Of a stretch of DNA of 64,000 nt, positions 1 to 8,159 are shown in pieces. Below the pieces are notes generated by a model. That model was not told the origin of the DNA. It saw only the letters and a list, made by a program, of their open reading frames with translations, and did not search any database. Position numbers and translations under genes: made by a program. Source of the stretch: Symbiodinium natans (taxonomy: Eukaryota > Sar > Dinophyceae > Suessiales > Symbiodiniaceae); contig CAJNDS010002231.1 in the NCBI GenBank assembly GCA_905221605.1, forward strand, positions 37,501-101,500. Reading direction: 5' to 3'. Within the stretch, counting starts at the first letter, position 1. The number at the start of each line of letters is the position of its first letter.

Positions 1-90
1 ACAAAATAAATTGAAATTGTATGTGGCATCATTCTGAATTTTCCCAGGTTGTTGCCTAAACAGCTGACAAGCAGAGTCTAAGTACATTCA
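1..90 (+). repeat. Dispersed repeat P, copy 1
   Basis: This stretch recurs, diverged and inverted, at about 48376-48480; both share 'gaaattgtatgtg', 'atcattctgaatt' and 'taaacagctgacaag'. No reading frame or terminal repeat is visible. It is a low-copy dispersed repeat of unknown type; the window edge cuts it. Confidence 0.6.
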
Positions 91-204
91 TCCACGGCGC
101 CTGGGAGCCCAAATGCCCAGTTTACTTAAACCTCTGGGGCCTTCTCACCCCAAAGAATCCCAGGAGGCCAGCCAGGGCGGGAAGGCCAAAAACATACATT
201 AGGT

Positions 205-345
205 TCTGAAACAGAAACTTTCGCCCGAAACTTATTGGGACCCCCAAAACTTTCGCTCAAAACTTATTGGGAGCCCCCCCCCCCCCCCCCCCCCTCCCCC
301 TTGCCCCCTAACCTAATATCTGAAAAAGAAACTTTCGCTCAAAAC
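205..345. repeat. Short direct repeats with a poly-C run
   Basis: The phrase 'aactttcgc' followed by 'aaaact' occurs three times (about 219, 249 and 327), twice followed by 'tattggga', with a C homopolymer at 275-293. A degenerate foldback element broken by the C run is possible. No gene seen. Confidence 0.4.
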
Positions 346-628
346 TCCCTGCCCCTAGGCTGTAAGCTCGAACTCTAAACCCCAAACCCTAAACCCTAAA
401 CCCCAAACCCTAAACCCTAAACCCGGTAGGCCCGAAGCTCGAACTCGAAACCCTAGACCTGAAACCCGCGGAGGCCTTCTCCGCTGCTCTACTAGCGAGA
501 TGCTTGGACTTGAGATGGTGAACCCAAACCCTAAACCCTAAGCCCGATAGGCCCCAAGCTCGAACTCAAAACCCTAGACCACGAACCCTAAATCCTAAAC
601 CCTAAACCCTAAACCCTAAACCCTAGGC

Positions 629-718
629 CTTCTCCGCTGCTTCGTAGTCTCGGCTCCAGCGATGGCAGGTCCCGACTCGCACGGACAGCGCTGCAGTGGT
701 CCAGTGGTCCTCCAGAGG
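629..718 (-). CDS. Candidate coding exon, unknown protein
   Basis: On the minus strand this stretch is open and protein-like (starts LEDHWTTAALSVRVGTCHRW, ends DYEAAEK). It ends exactly at an AAG|GC junction. A 16-bp sequence spanning that junction, aggccttctccgctgc, is repeated at 472-487, so a GC-AG intron at 476-628 would join AAG to GCC TCC GCG with the frame kept. No family recognised; the gene would continue on both sides. Confidence 0.4.
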
Positions 719-834
719 GTTTAGGGTTTAAGGTTTAGGGTTTAGGGTTTAGGGTCTAGGGTTCAGGGTTTAGGGTTTGGGGTTTGGGGTTTAGGGTTTA
801 GGAAGTAGGGTTTAGGGTTTAGGGTTTAGCCAAT

Positions 835-1060
835 ATCCCTCAATGGAGGAATATTCCTGAAAATCATACTAGGACTATTCATTCTATCTTGTTCGGGGAT
901 ATGGGAGTTGGATTGTAGCCAAGGGGTACAGGGCTTCATCTTCATAATAGTTACATGGGCCCCCTGCTATGGGCCGGGGAACCTTATATAAAGCTTATAT
1001 ACCGTGTATCACCCAAGGGCCATATTTACTTCAGAACCCTTTGAAGGGTGTTAGGCTGAG
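835..1060. repeat. Degenerate foldback element, family K
   Basis: It contains phrases found again near 7090, 7345, 11940, 38260 and 6465: 'acatgggcccc', 'ccttata', 'ttcagaaccctttgaag'. No open frame. Read as a diverged copy of a short non-autonomous element. Confidence 0.4.
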
Positions 1061-1061
1061 C

Positions 1062-1165
1062 CCCAAACCCTAAACCCTAAACCCTAAACCCTAAACCCTA
1101 AACCCTAAACCCTAAACCCTAAACCCTAAACCCTAAGCCCTAAGCCCTAAGCCCTAAACCCTAAA
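1062..1165. repeat. Telomere-type tract (CCCTAAA)n
   Basis: About 14 heptamers, drifting to CCCTAAG at the right. It abuts the candidate exon at 1166, so it would lie in an intron or just outside the gene. Confidence 0.9.
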
Positions 1166-1272
1166 TGAAGCCTAGGCTTGCCGCCTGGCTCATCGCCCCT
1201 TTTTGATTGCCCTCGCGGCGTCATGCGAGGCGGTTTGATGGACTCAGAGGCCTGGGTGTCCGAACTCGCAAA
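1166..1272 (-). CDS. Candidate exon, unknown protein (duplicated unit 1)
   Basis: The minus strand reads FASSDTQASESIKPPRMTPR and on to KPRLH. The paralogous stretch at 3194-3303 keeps the same frame with substitutions (FASSDTQAPDPIKP...), which supports coding. Unit 1 continues past AAAGC without interruption, whereas unit 2 has a foldback element inserted there. Function not recognised. Confidence 0.5.
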
Positions 1273-1273
1273 G

Positions 1274-1450
1274 CTCACGACACCTACTGGACTGCTGCAA
1301 TGTAGCTGCAATATATATATATATATATATATATAGATAGGGTTAAGGGTTTAGGGCGGTTTAGGTAGGGTTAAGGGTTTAGGGGGCCTTGATAATTAGA
1401 GTCGGGTTTGGGGGGTGGGTGTTATAGTAGGATTTTGTAGGCACCATCAG
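1274..1450. other. Spacer with AT repeat and telomeric fragments
   Basis: Contains an (AT)n run at about 1311-1334 and a few TTTAGGG units. No coding signal seen. Confidence 0.5.
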
Positions 1451-1873
1451 TGATTCTTTCAACCCCTGAATTTTCTGGCACTGACTTCCCCCCCGCCATT
1501 GTGCCTTGTGCTTTGCTCTTCGGACGCCAACGGCTAGTGAGCATCTGTCAAAATAGGCCGGTGTCGATCGAGCCATGGTCATGGCAACATGCCAGGACAA
1601 AGCAACTTCACCCCTCAATTGAGACTGTACAGACGCGCCACAGATGTTGCGGGCAGCGGCACCCTGCTACTGTGGCAGCGCCGACATCCGTCATGCAAAA
1701 GGCAGCGGCTGTCGTGTCGCGGACACGCCCCCGCAGAACAAAATCTTAGACCAGGTGGCCATGGCGCCACCTTCCGTGATAACAGGCACGAAACAAGAAA
1801 GAAATCAAAAGCCTCTCCTCTGGAAGTCCACAAGCGCCTCTCACTGTCAGAAGGCTGCTGTGCCCAAAGTCAA
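1451..1873 (-). other. Conserved 3' flank of the 131-aa gene
   Basis: This stretch downstream of the 131-aa gene is still alignable to 3840-4726 in unit 2, where three telomeric blocks and a foldback element interrupt it. Open frames exist on both strands but none is kept in the paralog. Probably 3' untranslated sequence and spacer held in common by recent duplication. Confidence 0.5.
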
Positions 1874-2269
1874 TCAAATGCAGCAGTCGAAGCAGTGTTC
1901 CCATTGCTGAGACATCTCGTTGAACTGCAAGTAGCACACCCCGAGCTGTCTCGAACAAGGCTTGTCACCGTGCTTGGCCACGCGCCACACGTAGCCTAGC
2001 CGAGTCTCGCACAGGACCTTGAACTGCTCCATCGCCTCCTCATACTGCTCCTTGGTCAAGAAGTCGCTGAGCCTCCTTTGCAGCCGCTGGCGCGCGCGGC
2101 GCCGGCCGGCCTGGTTTGTGGCGGCCTGAATTGTGCAGATGGCTTGGTCCAGCAGATGCTGGACATGCCCTGGGTTTTCCCATTCAACGCCCTCTTGGCT
2201 CGACGCGTCGCTCAAAGTCTGCTCGTCCGACATGGCAATCGACGCGTCGCTCAAAGTATGCTCCGACAT
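1874..2269 (-). CDS. Small unknown protein, 131 aa, intron-free copy
   Basis: The frame runs from ATG at 2269 to TGA at 1874. The open frame extends upstream, but only to a GTG at 2305, so the ATG was taken. The N-terminus has a short internal duplication (MSEHTLSDAS, MSDEQTLSDAS). A basic stretch (RRRARQRLQRR) precedes an acidic/aromatic part (EQYEEAMEQF) and a Trp-rich C-terminus (GYVWRV, QQWEH). The second copy at 4727-5589 encodes the same protein once three introns are removed, and the stop codon is at the same place. No known domain recognised. The paralog argues that it is a real gene. Confidence 0.75.
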   Translation of the reverse strand: MSEHTLSDASIAMSDEQTLSDASSQEGVEWENPGHVQHLLDQAICTIQAATNQAGRRRARQRLQRRLSDFLTKEQYEEAMEQFKVLCETRLGYVWRVAKHGDKPCSRQLGVCYLQFNEMSQQWEHCFDCCI

Positions 2270-2327
2270 GGTGCAGACTCGCGCAGCTTCCACACGACTA
2301 GACACAGGCTCTGGGCTTAAGGCACCT

Positions 2328-2343
2328 CTTCAGCCCAAACGGC
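2328..2343 (-). other. Possible degenerate spliced-leader relic, unit 1
   Basis: On the minus strand, 58 nt before the ATG, a 16-mer matches 13 of 16 positions of the 3' part of the dinoflagellate spliced leader (GCCATTTTGGCTCAAG). The better-preserved equivalent lies before the paralog at 5628-5640. Weak on its own. Confidence 0.3.
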
Positions 2344-2495
2344 GGCCCGAAAACAGCAAACCCACAATTGGGTTTAGGGTTTAGGGCTTAGGGTTTAACC
2401 ATGAGTTCTCTGCCTGTAAGAGAGCCCCAAAGCACTGGCGGCCTGCATTGTACAACCCAAGTCCCCCATTTAAACATCCAAAACAAACCGACGCC

Positions 2496-2680
2496 CAAGG
2501 GTTTAGGGTTTAGGGTTTGGGGTTTGGGTTTAGGGTTTAGGGTTTAGGGTTTAGGGTTTAGGGTTTAGGGTTTGGGGTTTGGGGTTTGGGGTTTGGGGTT
2601 TGGGGTTTGGGGTTTGGGGTTTGGGGTTTGGGGTTTGGGGTTTGGGGTTTGGGGTTTGGGGTTTGGCATGGGGTTTGGGG
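2496..2680 (+). repeat. TTTAGGG tract passing into a homogeneous TTTGGGG array
   Basis: A TTTAGGG tract runs to about 2575 and then becomes at least 12 near-perfect TTTGGGG units. Open frames of the MGFGVWGLGF type come only from this repeat. The switch to a uniform variant points to local amplification of one mutated unit. Confidence 0.9.
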
Positions 2681-2699
2681 TTTATGGCTTTTCGGATAG

Positions 2700-3190
2700 G
2701 GTTACGGGGGTACTTCCTCTACACCCAAAAGCAGAAACCTTGCTTGTCCGTTTCCCAGGGCCCTAGGGGAACGTAAGCTGCTAGGATCCCACACCCCAAG
2801 AAGGTGAAAGGTTACTGATTCCACCCCAAACCCTAAACCCTAAACCCTAAATCCTAAACCCTAAACCCAAAACCCTAAACCCTAAACCCTAGAACCCTCG
2901 CACCCTTCCGGGCTTCTCTAGCCTCTGCACCCAAACGCGACGACCCCTTTTCTCCAGCGATCCTTGAGCTCCCTAATGATAGGATGAAACTTACATCCTA
3001 AGAAACAGGAGCCCTACATTGCGCTAGTCTAAGATGTCCACATATGTATCTGCTTGTACAGCTACATATGTATACCAGTATATCAGCAAATCCAGAAATG
3101 TGGGAATTTAACAATGGCAAAAACACCTTAACTAGACCCTTTTGAACACATGCTCTCAAGTAAACCCCATACCCCAAACCCCAAACCCGC
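2700..3190. other. Unit 1 upstream part, paralogous to about 5965-6250
   Basis: Stretches such as 'gggg..cctaccccaagaatgtgaaaggtt' (unit 2) have clear counterparts here. A plus-strand reading around 2888-3000 (LAPFRASLASAPKRDDPF) is open but weakly supported. Otherwise spacer with telomeric units at 2824-2892. Confidence 0.4.
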
Positions 3191-3193
3191 CCC

Positions 3194-3303
3194 AAACGGA
3201 GCCTCATGGGCTTGCTGCCTGGTTCATCGTCCTTTTCTGATCGCGTCACGCGACGTCGCCAGGGTTTGATGGGATCAGGGGCCTGGGTGTCCGAACTCGC
3301 AAA
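3194..3303 (-). CDS. Candidate exon, unknown protein (duplicated unit 2)
   Basis: Minus-strand paralog of 1166-1272, reading FASSDTQAPDPIKPWRRRVT and on. It ends at AAAGC, where the foldback element at 3305-3413 begins; AAAGC recurs on the far side of the element. In unit 1 the sequence is uninterrupted at this point. Confidence 0.5.
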
Positions 3304-3304
3304 G

Positions 3305-3418
3305 CTTAGTTGTCCAGTAACTAGGGGAAACTAAAGGTTAACCTTTGGGATTATAAGGGCATTATACTACCCCAAAAAGGTTAAAGGTTACATACTCTAC
3401 TACTACGAAAGTTACAAA
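3305..3418. mobile_element. Introner-like foldback element, family A
   Basis: Its ends read 'cttagttgtccagtaac' and, on the other strand, 'cgtagtagtagagta'. The interior arms 'aaaggttaacctttggg' and 'ccccaaaaaggttaaagg' are inverted repeats. Flanking 'aaagc' is duplicated. The empty site is seen in unit 1 at 1269-1280. The same family forms intron 1 of the RCC1-like gene (17692-17787) and recurs near 27410 and 34640. Confidence 0.8.
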
Positions 3419-3424
3419 GCCTTC

Positions 3425-3570
3425 AGGACGGATGAAATGTAGAAGACCCAGGAGTGATAGGGAAGAAAAAGAGTACCCAAAGGGGTACCCGTTTTGGTTT
3501 CAAGGGGGTTATAAGGGAGCCGTACCGCTAAACAATGAATTAAGGGCCTACTCCGGGTCCGAGTGTATAC
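3425..3570. repeat. Foldback element, family J
   Basis: Runs from 'agacccaggagtgatagggaa' to 'ggcctactccgggtccgag', so the ends are inverted repeats of a 'gacccagagtag' type. Other copies: about 21390, 34975, 36570, 39620, 40440, 52580, 53645 and 61985. No coding capacity. Confidence 0.6.
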
Positions 3571-3892
3571 AGGGTTTAGGTTGCGGTGGGCCTCAATGAT
3601 TCTTTTGAACAGTTTTCTTCATTCATTATTAAGAATTTACGCATATTTTTGTCTTATTTTATTTTCTATCTATTTTTTCTGGGGGGTTCGTATTGTAGTA
3701 GCATAGCCAACTAGTAAGTATTCCGACCCCTAAGTTTTCCTATACTCCCTTAGAACCTCAATAAAAATATGTTTTTAATATCCTCTTGGGTTTTATATAA
3801 GCAACAATAATTTTTTCATTTCCAAGGGGGATATGTTTTCTGGCACTGGCACTTTGCTCTTCGGACGCCGACGGCCACTGGGCATCTGTCAG

Positions 3893-4052
3893 CATACTTG
3901 AAGTAGGGTTTATATTTCTTGTACCCCCAAAAGGGCACCCAATATATACACTCACCAAAACTACCCTAAACCCTAAGCCCTAAGCCCTAAACCCTAAACC
4001 CTAAACCCTAAACTACACTCACCAAAAACAGTAATGTAAACCCTACTTCACG
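3893..4052. mobile_element. Foldback element, family C, with telomeric insert
   Basis: The ends are 'tgaagtagggttta' and 'taaaccctacttca'. The other copies (13990-14113, 53876-53996) carry a spacer between two 'acactcaccaa' phrases; here the spacer is replaced by about 50 bp of CCCTAAA units (3963-4012). Unit 1 lacks the whole element at the matching site near 1540. Confidence 0.75.
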
Positions 4053-4101
4053 TCGGTGTGGAGCCATGGTCATGGGATCCATGCCAGCTCCGGGATGAAG
4101 C

Positions 4102-4180
4102 GGTTTAGGGTTTAGGGTTTAGGGTTTAGGGTTTAGGGTTTAGGGTTTAGGGTTTAGGGTTTAGGGTTTAGGGTTTAGGG
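4102..4180 (+). repeat. Pure TTTAGGG block inserted in duplicated DNA
   Basis: Eleven units sit between 'gatgaagc' and 'gcaacttcatcc'. Unit 1 reads 'aaagcaacttcacccc' without interruption at 1602-1617. Only 'gc' is duplicated. This is a direct empty-site comparison for insertion of telomere-type DNA. Confidence 0.85.
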
Positions 4181-4289
4181 GCAACTTCATCCATCAATTG
4201 GGGCTATGCGGGTGCACCACAGATATTGCGGGCATCGGCACCCTGCCACTGTGACAGCGCCCTTAATTCATCTTTCATGCAATACACAA

Positions 4290-4392
4290 AAAGGGGCCTA
4301 AGTAGGGTTTAGGGTTTAGGGTTTAGGGTTTAGGGTTTAGGGTTTAGGGTTTAGGGTTTAGGGTTTAGGGTTTAGGTTTTGGGGTTTAGGGT
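4290..4392 (+). repeat. TTTAGGG block in unit 2
   Basis: About 13 units, absent from the matching place in unit 1 near 1700, where the sequence runs on as 'atgcaaaaggcagcggctg'. Followed by foreign sequence to about 4490. Confidence 0.8.
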
Positions 4393-4726
4393 ACATAGTA
4401 GAAAGCAGCGTTTCCATAAAAGGAACTACCCTTATGGTTTGGGCAAGCGTCCCCCCCCCGTGTAGGTACTTAGGACCCTTAGAGTTGACAGGGCGGTCGT
4501 TTCACGGACGTGCCTCTGCAGAACAAAGCCAAGACCATGCCATGGTGTCTGTCACATTAGGAGACAACCTTTGAACTCAAGAAACACGCAACAAGAAAGA
4601 CCCTAAACCCTAAAACCCTAAACTCTAGACCCTAAACCCGAAAAAACCCGAGAAATCAAAAGCCTCTCCACTGGGAAGTCCACAAGCCCCTCTCCCTGTC
4701 AGAAGGCTGCTGGTGCCTAAAGCCAA

Positions 4727-5589
4727 TCAGATGAAGCAGCGGAAGGAGTGCTCCCACTGCACAGATGTCTCGTTGAACTGTAGGTAGCACACCGCGGGCT
4801 GTCTCGGACAAGGCATGTCGCTGTGCTCGGCCACGCGCCACACGTAGCCTAGCCGAGTCTCGCACAGGACCTTGAACTGCTCCATCGCCTCCTCATACCT
4901 TAACTGAACCTGGGTTTAGGGTTTAGGGTTTAGGGTAACCCCGCAAAAAACAAAGCAACTTGTGCTGTTTCTTAGGAATTGGAGTACCCAAAAAACAGCT
5001 ATTCCCAAGTATCCCTAAGATACTGCTCCTGATCCAAGAACTCGCTGAGCCTCCTTTGCAGCTTCTGGCGTTTGCGGCGCCGGCTGGCCGGGTTCGTGGC
5101 AGCCTGGATGGAGCCTTAGTTGCTGAGTTCATAAGCCCCCAAAAAGTGCACACTTTCAGCTCTATAGGGGATTGTAATATCCCAAAAAGTGTAAAGTGTA
5201 AAACCCTGAACCCTGAACCCTGAGCCCTGAACCCTGAACCCGAAACCCTAAACCCTAAACCCTAAGCCCTAAACCCTAACCCCTAAACCCTATTCAGCTA
5301 CTAAGGTGCAGATGGCTTGGTCCAGAAGCTGCTGGACATACCCTGGGCGTTTGCATTCCTTAGTTGCTGAGTTCACAAGCGCCAAGAAACTGTATAGGGT
5401 TTAGGGTTTAGGGTGTACACTTTCAGTTCTATAGGGGATTATCGCATCCCCAAAAGCGCTTAGCTAACCCTTTGCAACCCTAAACCCTAGACCCTAAACC
5501 CTAAACCCTAAACCCTAAACGCTATTCAGCGACCAAGATTCAAAGCCCTCTTGGCTCGAGGTGTCGCTGAAAGTCTGCTCGACCGACAT
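4727..5589 (-). CDS. Small unknown protein, 119 aa, copy with three introns
   Basis: Exons on the minus strand: 5542-5589, 5310-5358, 5024-5114, 4727-4898 (360 nt, 120 codons with TGA). Introns: 5359-5541 (GA-AG), 5115-5309 (GC-AG), 4899-5023 (GT-AG). Each is flanked by a duplication (GAAT; GCACC/GCTCC; GTAT), and removal restores exact alignment with the intron-free 131-aa paralog. The protein starts MSVEQTFSDTSSQEG and ends WEHSFRCFI; it lacks the extra N-terminal repeat of the paralog. All four exon joins keep the frame, so the gene looks functional. Family unknown. Confidence 0.85.
4899..5023 (-). mobile_element. Introner-like intron 3 of the 119-aa gene
   Basis: 125 nt, GT-AG, target duplication GTAT ('atac' on the plus strand at 4895-4898 and 5020-5023). 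It carries a small TTTAGGG block at about 4914-4935. Terminal phrases 'cttaac' and 'cctaag' are short inverted repeats. Confidence 0.75.
5115..5309 (-). mobile_element. Introner-like intron 2 of the 119-aa gene
   Basis: 195 nt, GC-AG. Ends 'cttagttgctgag' and, on the other strand, 'cttagtagctgaat' are inverted repeats. Inner arms 'cacactttcagctctatagggg' and 'atcccaaaaagtgtaaagtg' also pair. A CCCTGAA/CCCTAAA block (about 5204-5291) fills one end. The element supplies the AG; the duplicated target supplies GC. Confidence 0.85.
5359..5541 (-). mobile_element. Introner-like intron 1 of the 119-aa gene, GA donor
   Basis: 183 nt, same family as intron 2 (shared 'cttagttgctgagttca', 'tttcagttctataggggatt'). 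The duplicated target is GAAT, so the donor dinucleotide is GA. It carries two telomeric blocks in opposite orientation (about 5396-5413 TTTAGGG, 5479-5520 CCCTAAA). Confidence 0.85.
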
Positions 5590-5627
5590 GGCAAAGACAC
5601 GGTGCAGCTTCGACACGGGTCACTCGG

Positions 5628-5640
5628 GAGCCAAAATGGC
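5628..5640 (-). other. Spliced-leader relic upstream of the 119-aa gene
   Basis: On the minus strand this reads GCCATTTTGGCTC, identical to 13 nt of the conserved dinoflagellate spliced leader, and ends 38 nt before the ATG. Genomic spliced-leader relics before start codons mark genes that were once reverse-transcribed from trans-spliced mRNA (known in dinoflagellates). The following bases differ from the leader's AAG. Confidence 0.5.
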
Positions 5641-5756
5641 CTGCCCCAGAAGCAACAATACAGCCAAGAACTGGGTGTAGGGTGTAGGGTGTAGGGTGTA
5701 GGGTTTAGGGCTTAGGGTTTCGGGTTTAGGGGTTTAACCACGTACTCTCTGCCTGT

Positions 5757-6250
5757 AAGAGGCCAGGAATCATAATTATGATTCTTATTATTCTTCTTAT
5801 TATTGTTAAAGTACTATTCATATTCTATTTTATTGATTTCTTTTTTTGTTTTTTTTTGCTTTTTTTTTGGGGGGGGGGAGTACAAGTAGAGTTACACTAA
5901 AGAATAAGTATCCCGACCCCTAGAATGCTGCCGGGCAGAGATGAGGTGCAGGGGCTAAGTCGTCTACGCCCCAAAACCTGAATCCTCGCTTCTCCAGTTT
6001 CTTAGGGGACACACAACACAAGCGATAAGTTTTGGAGGGTTTTGCTACCCCAAGAATGTGAAAGGTTGCTTTTTCCACCCAATCAACCCTTGAACCCTGC
6101 CGGGCACCTAAACTCTGAGCCCCAACGCTTTTTTTTTACCTTGCATCACGAGAATAAGGACTGTCTTCTCTAGTCCAAGATGTCTGTAAACATACATCTG
6201 AAACAAATTTTCATGTATAGTCTTTTTGTGTACAAGTACATGTGCCTGTC
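5757..6250. other. Unit 2 upstream part; AT-rich element and paralogous spacer
   Basis: 5757-5930 is an AT-rich insert with a T run and a G run, ending 'agtatcccgacccctag' as does a second one at 3620-3735. From about 5965 the sequence aligns to 2700-3190 of unit 1. No convincing exon. Confidence 0.4.
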
Positions 6251-6507
6251 GTTCATTGGTGGGCTTACGTTTTAGGGATAGAGTTCAGGGTTTGGGGTTT
6301 AGGTTGAGGTTTCTCTTCCCCCCCCGTGGTCCGTGGTGTCTTAGGGTTAACAGGCAGGGTTTGCGGGGGATAGCATGGGGGAGGGGGGATACCATGGGGT
6401 GGGGGGGGGGGGGTCGATTACGCGGAACGCGGGCGCATATGGGCCAGCATGCAAATTCAGGGCTCATACATCAGAACCCTTTAAAGGAGGTAAGGGACCA
6501 CATTAAG

Positions 6508-6665
6508 GGCTACTTGGAGGTTCATGGTACTTAGTAACCAATTATAACAGGACTTATAACCCACAGGTAAGCCCATTAAGTGCCCAAATATGGATAAGTA
6601 CAAATATAAGTACAGTTATAAGTACAGTTATATTCAGCGACTAAGTACCATGAACCTCCAAGTAG
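6508..6665. mobile_element. Foldback element, family B, nested in family K
   Basis: Ends 'tacttggaggttcatggtac' and 'gtaccatgaacctccaagta' are perfect inverted repeats of 20 bp. The flanking 'accacattaagggc' and 'atcatattaagggcg' belong to family K, so B sits in or beside an older element. Other B copies: 7208, 9962, 17048, 23377, 49438. Confidence 0.85.
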
Positions 6666-6864
6666 GGATCATATTAAGGGCGACCCTCAGAATACATACA
6701 TTCCTTAACTACCTACACGGTTCTGTTGGGGTCTGAAGATCCCCAATTTAGGGCTCTCATTGCCCTTTTTAACCCCTGAACTGAGGCATGAGAGCCCTAA
6801 ACCCTAAAGCCTAAACCCCTCAACCCCTAAATCCCTAAATCCCAAATCCCAAAACCCCTAAACC

Positions 6865-6925
6865 CAGGGCTGTCCGTGCGGCCCATGGCTTTGCTGAGCT
6901 CCTCCTGAAATGGCAAATCCGGGAT
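6865..6925 (-). CDS. Candidate exon, unknown
   Basis: Minus strand reads PDLPFQEELSKAMGRTDSPG between a family D element and a CCCTAAA tract. Short; no family recognised. Confidence 0.35.
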
Positions 6926-6944
6926 ATTCAGATTCCTAGGTCAT

Positions 6945-7095
6945 GAGTCCCCCTCCTCCCCCCCTCTATACTACCCCCCCTAGGTTCCCCCCATAATTAA
7001 GGTTATTTAGGGATAATAAAGCCTAATTAAGGCTATTTAAGGGCGGGACCTAGGGAGGGTAGTATAGAGGGGGGTAGTAGGAGAACCCATGATTG
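6945..7095. mobile_element. Foldback element, family D
   Basis: Left arm 'cccctctatactacccccc', right arm 'gggtagtatagaggggg', with inner arms 'ctaggttcccccc' and 'gggacctaggg'. Copies at about 41250-41400 and 43105-43250, and a partial one at 53205-53250. No open frame. Confidence 0.8.
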
Positions 7096-7500
7096 GGGTA
7101 GATACATAGTCCCTTAGTATGGGCCCTTAACAGTGTACCCCTTGTATACCCTACCACACCTCAGAAAACTTTAAAGGAGGTTGGGGAACATATTAAGGGC
7201 CCATGAAACTACCCCTACTTGGAGGTTCATGGTACTTCGTAACTAATTGCAACTGTACTTATAACCCACATATACGCCCCTCAAGTGTCCCAATGTGGTT
7301 GTAAGTACAGCTATAATTAGTTACTAAGTACCATGAACCTCCAAGTATGGGCCCTTAACAGGGTACCCCTTATAGACCCTGTACAAATTAGGCCCACACC
7401 TCAGAAAACTTTAAAGGAGGTTAGGGAGCATACTGAGGGCCCTACCCCTACATATTCAGATGCGAAGGACGTCGGCTTAAGGGTTGTTTGTGTTTGGGGG
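7096..7500. repeat. Two family K fragments around a family B copy
   Basis: Phrases 'cagaaaactttaaaggaggtt' occur twice (7155, 7400). A complete family B foldback (7208-7352) sits between them. No gene seen. Confidence 0.6.
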
Positions 7501-7980
7501 TTTAGGGCTTTCGGGGTTTAGGGTTTAGGGGTGTAGGGGTGTAGAGGTTTAGGGTTTAGGGGTTTGAGGGTTTAGGGTTTGAGGGGTTGAGGGGTTTAGG
7601 GTTTAGAGTTTCGGGCTTGGGGATTGTGGCTTTTAGAGGCGTTTTGGGGTGGTGCCCGTACTGTAGGGTTTCAGAGCTCACTGCCAGCTAGGCATTTCAG
7701 GTGTTCCGGGGGTTTCGGATTGCTGTTCAGGAAAATGAGGGACTCAAAGGCTAAACCCTAAACCCTAAACCCTAAACCTTAAACCCTAAACCCTAAACCC
7801 TAACCCCTAAACCCTAAACCCTAAACACTAAACCCTAAACCCTAAACCCTAAACCCTAACCCTAAACCCTAAACCTTAACCCTAAACCCTAAACCCTAAA
7901 CCCTAAACCCTAAACCCTAAACCCTAAACCCTAAACCCTAAACCCTAAACCCTAAACCCTAAAGGCGTGAAGGGCTCAAA
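7500..7980. repeat. Telomere-type tracts in opposite orientation
   Basis: TTTAGGG-like units with extra G or T at 7500-7620; CCCTAAA at 7751-7962 (about 30 units with a few CCCTAAC and CACTAAA variants). The 130 bp between them holds no convincing exon. Confidence 0.85.
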
Positions 7981-8159
7981 AGTGTTGTACGCAAAGGCCC
8001 GCCTCTGCCTTGGAGAGGCTGGCGGGTCCTGATGTACGCGGTCGAAAGGAGGTGGTGCCAGAGGGATTTGGGGTTTAGGGTTTTGGGGTTTAGGGATTCA
8101 GGGTTTAGTTTAGGGCTTAGGGGTTAGGGTTTTGGGTTTAGAGGGAATCTCCTGTGTGT

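Noticed and set aside
1062-1165. A true chromosome end because of the CCCTAAA repeats
   Set aside because: Tracts occur in both orientations throughout the window, are short, and lie between and inside genes; nothing points to a terminus.
2572-2776. Open frames rich in Gly-Phe-Trp (MGFGVWGLGF type)
   Set aside because: They are direct translations of the TTTGGGG and TTTAGGG arrays and have no independent support.
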